A stretch of 10,040 bases of DNA from an uncultured Taibaiella sp. (GTDB lineage: Bacteria; Bacteroidota; Bacteroidia; Chitinophagales; Chitinophagaceae): assembly GCA_946886975.1 (NCBI GenBank), contig CAMPJV010000070.1, forward strand, positions 1-10,040. Reading direction: 5' to 3'. Position 1 is the first letter of the stretch; each line of letters opens with the position of its first letter. The notes beneath the pieces were generated by a model. It had not been told where the DNA came from and made no database searches. It saw nothing but the letters and a program-made list of their open reading frames with translations. Of the stretch, positions 6,043 to 10,040 are shown piece by piece. Both the position numbers and the translations under genes were made by a program.

Positions 6043-8076
6043 ATGAGTTGTAAACTAGCTGAGAGATATTCGCCACTCCTTATAGCCTTACTGCTGTTCC
6101 TTTCTGCAACGGCAACTGCCCAATCATTAGCCTCACGCAAAGCGGCTCAGCGCTATGAGATAGATGCCAAGCGCATGGGGGTGGACGTGAATAGTGATGA
6201 CGCATTACCCCGGTCAAGAGAATTCAAGAGAATAGACAGCACGTACTATGTAGGGTGGCTGTTTGAAGGTGCGTATAAGCACAACCATGCTGCGGACTAC
6301 CTTGGCTTCAAGAATGCATCTGTTCCCCTGGAGCGTGCAATAAACCTGATGGAGCGGGACTACCGCAAAGAGCTGGGCACAAGGACTTCGGACCTTATGA
6401 CTTACTTCCAGGTATATAAGTTTCACCTGGACTACACAATGACAGCCTACTACCTTATGACTTGCTACAGCAACATGGAAGAACCGGATAAGGTATTCGA
6501 CCTGCTGAGGCGAGTGGTCAGGTGGAACTTCCAGAGAGACTACTACATGGATGCGTACAACTACCTGGGTTGGACTGTTCACCGGAATCGTTTCTTTACC
6601 AGCGCCAGGTATCCTTTCCTGAAGAATTCTATTGACGAGAATGAAAGGCTTGCTAACAAGTACCTGGATTCCGGAATGAGGAAGATCTACCGGGACATGT
6701 CGATGAATAGCAAGATATTTCAACCGGGGTATGAGCGGCTTGATAAGCTGGCGGTGTATCACTACAAATCAATGCTGTACAGCTATGCATTTAAGGTTGA
6801 CTCGGCGAAACATTACTACAACCTGATGAGGAACGAAAATGCGCTGCCTCATAATAACTATGCGACATTTAGAGCCATCTGCGGCGACTTCCGTGAAGCC
6901 GAGGCAGAATACCAGATGGAGGCCGCGAACAGACTGCCGGACAAGAGGCTACAGGAGTGGGTGTACTATTCTTCAATCCTCGACATCTACAAGGGTAAAC
7001 CCAAAACAGGTATAGAGCTAACAAAGGGCATGATCATGGCAAACGGATCAACCCCCGGCTTTGGATGGTATAACATAGCACAGGCCAGGTGCAAGCTCTA
7101 CGATGGGCAAACAATGGATGCCTACCGCTTTCTCAATAAAGCCGCAGAGTTCAAGGAGCTTCACATCGGTACTACGCTTGGCCAGACACACTACGACTTC
7201 AGCATACAGCTACTTAAGCTAATGCATAAACTGCAGCAGGTAGAGGCTCAGAAGTTCGAGCATAAGAACTGGTGGTATAACTTTCCCGTACTTGGGCGCC
7301 TTGCTCAGCTTACCTCGGAGAAGTACCTGCAGCAGTTCCTTATTATCAACCAGTTCTCCCAAAACCCTGAAAGGGACAGAGTGATCTACAAGCTGTTCTC
7401 TACCGAAAGTACCGTTAGCTGGGACGAAGTGTGGTACCTGATACGCGACTTCAGCACCGGCTTCTTCCTCGACAGGTTTCAAAAGGAACTGACAACTGAT
7501 GAGCGGAAGTATATCCGCAAGTACTTCAGGTATTTCATAGCGCGCCTGCAGATGGAGCAAGGAAATTATAAAGAAGCTAACCTGCTGCTGAATGAGGTAC
7601 TCCTCGACCCTGACATGGACGTAGAATACGAGAAGCTACTGATTGCCCGGACGCTTCAGGCGCAGGCAGAGTGCGCTAAAAAGCAGGAGAACGAGAATGC
7701 CTACAACGACAGGATGTACAGGATGTACCAGTTCTACCCTCAGCTAATACCCTACACAGGCATGGCCATGAACATGCAGCTCTCTGTAAGTGGGAATGCT
7801 CCGGCTGACTTTATAGACCGTCTAAAGGGTTGTAGCATCAACTGGGTCACAAGTAGCTCCATTCCCGCCCCCAAGGCAATACTTTCATTTTCCGGAACCG
7901 GAGATAAGCAGAAGGTGACCTACTATGTAGCAGATCAAAGCGGTAGAGAGCTTATCCCCCGGCAGACCCTTCCATTCAAGACGGCTGAAGGCGCTGTTTT
8001 GCTGGCCTACAGGCTCTTCAACATCGGTGGAACACCACCAGTGCCCGAAACAGACGCAGAGCGCAGCACTTTGTAA
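6043..8076 (+). CDS. Exported helical, TPR-like protein of unknown function
   Basis: This 677-residue protein is not assigned to a named family. Residues 1-27 are a signal peptide (hydrophobic PLLIALLLFLSATATAQ, probable cleavage at the A-Q end) with no lipobox, so a periplasmic or outer-membrane-associated location is likely. The body (about 30-570) is predicted helical and very rich in Y, F, W, R and K, for example RWNFQRDYYMDAYNYLGW. It has TPR-like helix pairs, clearest around residues 497-535 (RLQMEQGNYKEANLLLNEVL). The last 100 residues look different and probably form a small beta domain (KAILSFSGTGDKQKVTYYVA). There is no catalytic motif that I recognise and no visible T9SS sorting domain. 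The start lies 2 nt after the MoxR stop, which strongly suggests co-expression. A scaffold or partner role in an envelope complex is inference only. Confidence 0.85.
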   Translation: MSCKLAERYSPLLIALLLFLSATATAQSLASRKAAQRYEIDAKRMGVDVNSDDALPRSREFKRIDSTYYVGWLFEGAYKHNHAADYLGFKNASVPLERAINLMERDYRKELGTRTSDLMTYFQVYKFHLDYTMTAYYLMTCYSNMEEPDKVFDLLRRVVRWNFQRDYYMDAYNYLGWTVHRNRFFTSARYPFLKNSIDENERLANKYLDSGMRKIYRDMSMNSKIFQPGYERLDKLAVYHYKSMLYSYAFKVDSAKHYYNLMRNENALPHNNYATFRAICGDFREAEAEYQMEAANRLPDKRLQEWVYYSSILDIYKGKPKTGIELTKGMIMANGSTPGFGWYNIAQARCKLYDGQTMDAYRFLNKAAEFKELHIGTTLGQTHYDFSIQLLKLMHKLQQVEAQKFEHKNWWYNFPVLGRLAQLTSEKYLQQFLIINQFSQNPERDRVIYKLFSTESTVSWDEVWYLIRDFSTGFFLDRFQKELTTDERKYIRKYFRYFIARLQMEQGNYKEANLLLNEVLLDPDMDVEYEKLLIARTLQAQAECAKKQENENAYNDRMYRMYQFYPQLIPYTGMAMNMQLSVSGNAPADFIDRLKGCSINWVTSSSIPAPKAILSFSGTGDKQKVTYYVADQSGRELIPRQTLPFKTAEGAVLLAYRLFNIGGTPPVPETDAERSTL

Positions 8077-8153
8077 GTTACTGCTACAGACTACCTCCAG
8101 TGCTTGGCCATTGCCTCTTAAGAGCAGCATGTATGGAGTTTGAGAGGAGTTAC

Positions 8154-8197
8154 GTCTCTATGAGGTCTCTAAAAGGTCTCTGTAAGGTCTCTATAAG
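8154..8197. repeat. 11-bp tandem repeat, four copies (unit GTCTCTNNNAG)
   Basis: Four head-to-tail 11-mers: GTCTCTATGAG (8154-8164), GTCTCTAAAAG (8165-8175), GTCTCTGTAAG (8176-8186) and GTCTCTATAAG (8187-8197). The GTCTCT core and the terminal AG are invariant, while the three bases between them vary. The array sits about 175 bp before the gcvP start and about 105 bp before its -33 box. It is non-coding and its function is unknown. Confidence 0.92.
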
Positions 8198-8267
8198 GGT
8201 AGGGAGAAAAGCGGAGGGGTTGCTGCCAATCCCGCAGAACGATAGCCCATAAATGCTATCCAAATAA

Positions 8268-8281
8268 ATGATAAATATCAT
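8268..8281. promoter_or_regulatory. Inverted repeat upstream of the gcvP promoter, possible operator
   Basis: ATGATA (8268-8273), spacer AA, TATCAT (8276-8281) form a perfect 6-bp inverted repeat ending 21 nt before the -33 box. Position and symmetry would suit a dimeric transcription factor. AT-rich dyads of this size also arise by chance, and no factor is identified. Confidence 0.25.
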
Positions 8282-8302
8282 ATTCGCAGCTCCTTCTCTT
8301 CC

Positions 8303-8333
8303 TTTGCAAATCCCTTCTATCCCGCTACCTTTG
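8303..8333 (+). promoter_or_regulatory. Bacteroidota consensus promoter for gcvP
   Basis: TTTG (8303-8306), a 19-nt spacer and TACCTTTG (8326-8333) match the primary Bacteroidota sigma consensus TTTG/TAnnTTTG exactly. Transcription should begin near 8340, leaving an AT-rich leader of about 30 nt before the ATG at 8372. This makes gcvP a transcription unit separate from the preceding genes. Confidence 0.75.
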
Positions 8334-8371
8334 CATATTCTTTTATTTTACACACCTTTTCTTTTATAAAT

Positions 8372-10040
8372 ATGAATTTGTTTTCCCTTCAGAATCAGGA
8401 ATTCATTGGCAGACACATAGGACCTGACGAACATGAAACCCGGGAAATGCTGCGCACCATCGGTGTGGATAGCATGGATGAACTTATCAGCCGCACAGTG
8501 CCTTCTGCCATTCGCATGAAGCATACGCTGAATATCCCTTCCGCAATAAGCGAGGCGGAATACATAGCTGATGTGAAGGAGATATCCTTAAAGAACAAAG
8601 TCTTCAAAACCTACATAGGCCAGGGCTATTATGACACCCATACGCCGAGCGTTATACTGAGGAACCTCTTCGAGAATCCAGGATGGTACACCCAATACAC
8701 TCCCTACCAGGCTGAGATCTCCCAGGGTCGCCTTGAGAGCCTCCTGAACTTCCAAACAATGGTGAGCGACCTTACAGCTCTTCCCATTGCCAATGCATCG
8801 TTACTGGATGAAGCCACAGCCGCTGCGGAAGCAATGGCCATGTTCTTCAACATGCTGAATAAGAACCACGACCACATTGAGCGTGCGAAGTTCTTTGTTG
8901 ATACTGAGGTCTTCCCACAGACTAAGGACGTTGTCATTACTCGTGCTTTACCTATCGGGGTAGAAGTTGTGTTTGGCGACTACAGAAAAGCGACAATTGA
9001 CAGCTCTTACTTTGGGGCCCTTGTCCAGTATCCCAACGACAAAGGTTCAGTAGAAGATTACCGCCAGTTCGTAGATCATGTACATGCCGCAGGTGCTTAT
9101 ATCGCAATGGCGACAGACCTTCTGGCGTTGACACTGCTTACGCCTCCGGGTGAGTTAGGTGCTGATGCTGCATTTGGTTCAGCACAGCGCTTCGGCGTTC
9201 CGCTTGGCTATGGCGGCCCACACGCTGCTTTCTTCTCTACGAAAGACGAGTTCAAGAGAAACATCCCCGGCCGTATCATCGGTGTTAGTATAGATGCTAA
9301 GGGTAATCGCGCATTGCGGATGGCCCTTCAAACCCGTGAACAGCACATCAAGCGCGAGAAGGCAACCTCTAATATCTGCACTGCGCAGGCGCTGCTGGCA
9401 AATATGGCAGCGATGTACTCTGTCTTTCATGGCCCTGATGGCCTGAAGAACATTGCAAAAAGAGTAGCAGTACTAACCCAAACCGTTGCTGATGCTGTTG
9501 GAAATGCCGGCCTGTCTATTGTTTCAAACTCCTTCTTCGATACAATAACAGTAAAAGTAAAGGATGCCGCTGCGGTAAGGACCAAGGCAGAAGCAGCGGA
9601 GATCAACTTCCGCTACTTGCCCGATGGCCATATCTCCATCGCGCTCGATGAGACAACCACCACGTCCGACATCTTTAATATTCTAGAGGTGCTGATCCAT
9701 GACAATGACGAGCCAATAAGCTATCGCATTGATCATGACCAGGCACTCACTCATATCCCAACTCCACTTACACGTACATCACCCTTCTTAACGCATCCTG
9801 TGTTCAACAGCCATCACAGCGAAACGCAGATGATGCGGTACCTGAAGATGCTGGAGAACAAAGATCTTTCGCTAAACACCAGCATGATCTCCCTGGGCTC
9901 CTGCACCATGAAGTTGAACGCAGCTTCTGAAATGATGCCGCTAAGCTGGGCTCACTGGAGTAAGATGCATCCGTTTGCTCCTAAAGAACAAGCAGCCGGA
10001 TACCTCCAGGTGGTAAGAGATCTATCAAGATATCTATGTG
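8372..10040 (+). CDS. gcvP: Glycine dehydrogenase (decarboxylating), P-protein of the glycine cleavage system (N-terminal part, cut by window edge)
   Basis: There are 556 codons from ATG at 8372 to the edge with no stop. Full-length single-chain P-proteins are about 950-960 residues, so roughly 60% is present. The protein opens with FIGRHIGPDEHETREML. It then shows YIGQGYYDTHTPSVILRN, NPGWYTQYTPYQAEISQGRL, DEATAAAEAM, FGVPLGYGGPHAAFF (around residue 277), PGRIIGVS and ALQTREQHIKREKATSNIC, which make up the N-terminal PLP-fold half. The second half begins with MISLGSCTMKLNAASEMMPL (around residue 508). The PLP-binding lysine lies in the missing part. The enzyme decarboxylates glycine and loads aminomethyl onto the lipoyl group of H-protein (GcvH) in the cytoplasm. 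It is the single-polypeptide form rather than split GcvPA/GcvPB, since the reading frame continues from the first half into the second. Expression is probably driven by the consensus promoter just upstream. Confidence 0.97.
   Translation, partial: MNLFSLQNQEFIGRHIGPDEHETREMLRTIGVDSMDELISRTVPSAIRMKHTLNIPSAISEAEYIADVKEISLKNKVFKTYIGQGYYDTHTPSVILRNLFENPGWYTQYTPYQAEISQGRLESLLNFQTMVSDLTALPIANASLLDEATAAAEAMAMFFNMLNKNHDHIERAKFFVDTEVFPQTKDVVITRALPIGVEVVFGDYRKATIDSSYFGALVQYPNDKGSVEDYRQFVDHVHAAGAYIAMATDLLALTLLTPPGELGADAAFGSAQRFGVPLGYGGPHAAFFSTKDEFKRNIPGRIIGVSIDAKGNRALRMALQTREQHIKREKATSNICTAQALLANMAAMYSVFHGPDGLKNIAKRVAVLTQTVADAVGNAGLSIVSNSFFDTITVKVKDAAAVRTKAEAAEINFRYLPDGHISIALDETTTTSDIFNILEVLIHDNDEPISYRIDHDQALTHIPTPLTRTSPFLTHPVFNSHHSETQMMRYLKMLENKDLSLNTSMISLGSCTMKLNAASEMMPLSWAHWSKMHPFAPKEQAAGYLQVVRDLSRYLC

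Larger units (their letters stand above)
8077..8371. other. Intergenic region between the exported repeat protein and gcvP
   Basis: This 295-bp stretch holds no convincing gene. In order it contains a 10-bp perfect dyad CTCTTAAGAG (8115-8124), the 11-bp tandem array (8154-8197), the inverted repeat GATAGC/GCTATC (8241-8246 and 8255-8260, 8-nt loop, no following T-run), the inverted repeat ATGATA-AA-TATCAT (8268-8281) and the gcvP promoter (8303-8333). I see no strong intrinsic terminator and nothing resembling a glycine riboswitch. Confidence 0.7.

Noticed and set aside
8115..8124. CTCTTAAGAG as a terminator after the exported repeat-protein gene
   Set aside because: The dyad has no loop, leaving at most a 3-bp stem as RNA, and no T-run follows.
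8241..8260. GATAGC/GCTATC hairpin as an intrinsic terminator
   Set aside because: The stem is 6 bp but the following bases (CAAATAAATG) contain no T-run.

Overview
The window looks like a chromosomal segment of a Bacteroidota bacterium. Three things point there. It encodes PorX, a response regulator with a PglZ domain tied to the type IX secretion system (T9SS). Its secreted proteins have signal peptides ending in the typical A-Q. And a textbook Bacteroidota sigma-factor promoter (TTTG, 19-nt spacer, TAnnTTTG) sits before gcvP. A Chitinophagaceae-like member is plausible, but that is inference from overall gene flavour. There are no rRNA, tRNA, insertion sequence, prophage or CRISPR signatures.

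Layout. (1) 1-1889, minus: the first 629 codons of a large secreted protein with a signal peptide, a beta-sandwich region, an Ig-like segment and a parallel beta-helix. It runs off the left edge. (2) 1890-2173: intergenic, with four exact-period copies of an 11-bp repeat and a small hairpin. (3) 2174-2740, minus: a spermidine/spermine-N1-acetyltransferase-like GNAT enzyme whose reading frame is widened by a GC-rich palindrome of the kind usually found between genes. (4) 2741-2897: a divergent promoter region. (5) 2898-8076, plus: four tightly packed genes, namely porX, a four-helix DUF1648 membrane protein (4 nt gap), an orphan MoxR AAA+ ATPase (67 nt gap), and a 677-residue exported helical/TPR-like protein of unknown function (2 nt gap). 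(6) 8077-8371: intergenic, with a second, unrelated 11-bp x 4 tandem repeat, small inverted repeats and the gcvP promoter. (7) 8372-10040, plus: the first 556 codons of gcvP (glycine dehydrogenase, P-protein), running off the right edge.

How the genes may work together. PorX controls T9SS expression with the kinase PorY and an ECF sigma factor. The beta-helix protein has the build of a T9SS client, but its C-terminus, where a sorting domain would be, lies outside the window. The genes after porX (membrane DUF1648, cytoplasmic MoxR, exported repeat protein) form a candidate envelope-associated module. MoxR normally sits beside DUF58 and VWA-domain genes, and none are visible here. gcvP is housekeeping glycine-cleavage metabolism and appears to be a separate transcription unit.

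The most unusual observations are the in-frame palindromic element inside the acetyltransferase gene, and two 11-bp tandem repeats of unrelated sequence but identical architecture (4 copies, strict 11-bp phase, 150-175 bp upstream of a start codon).
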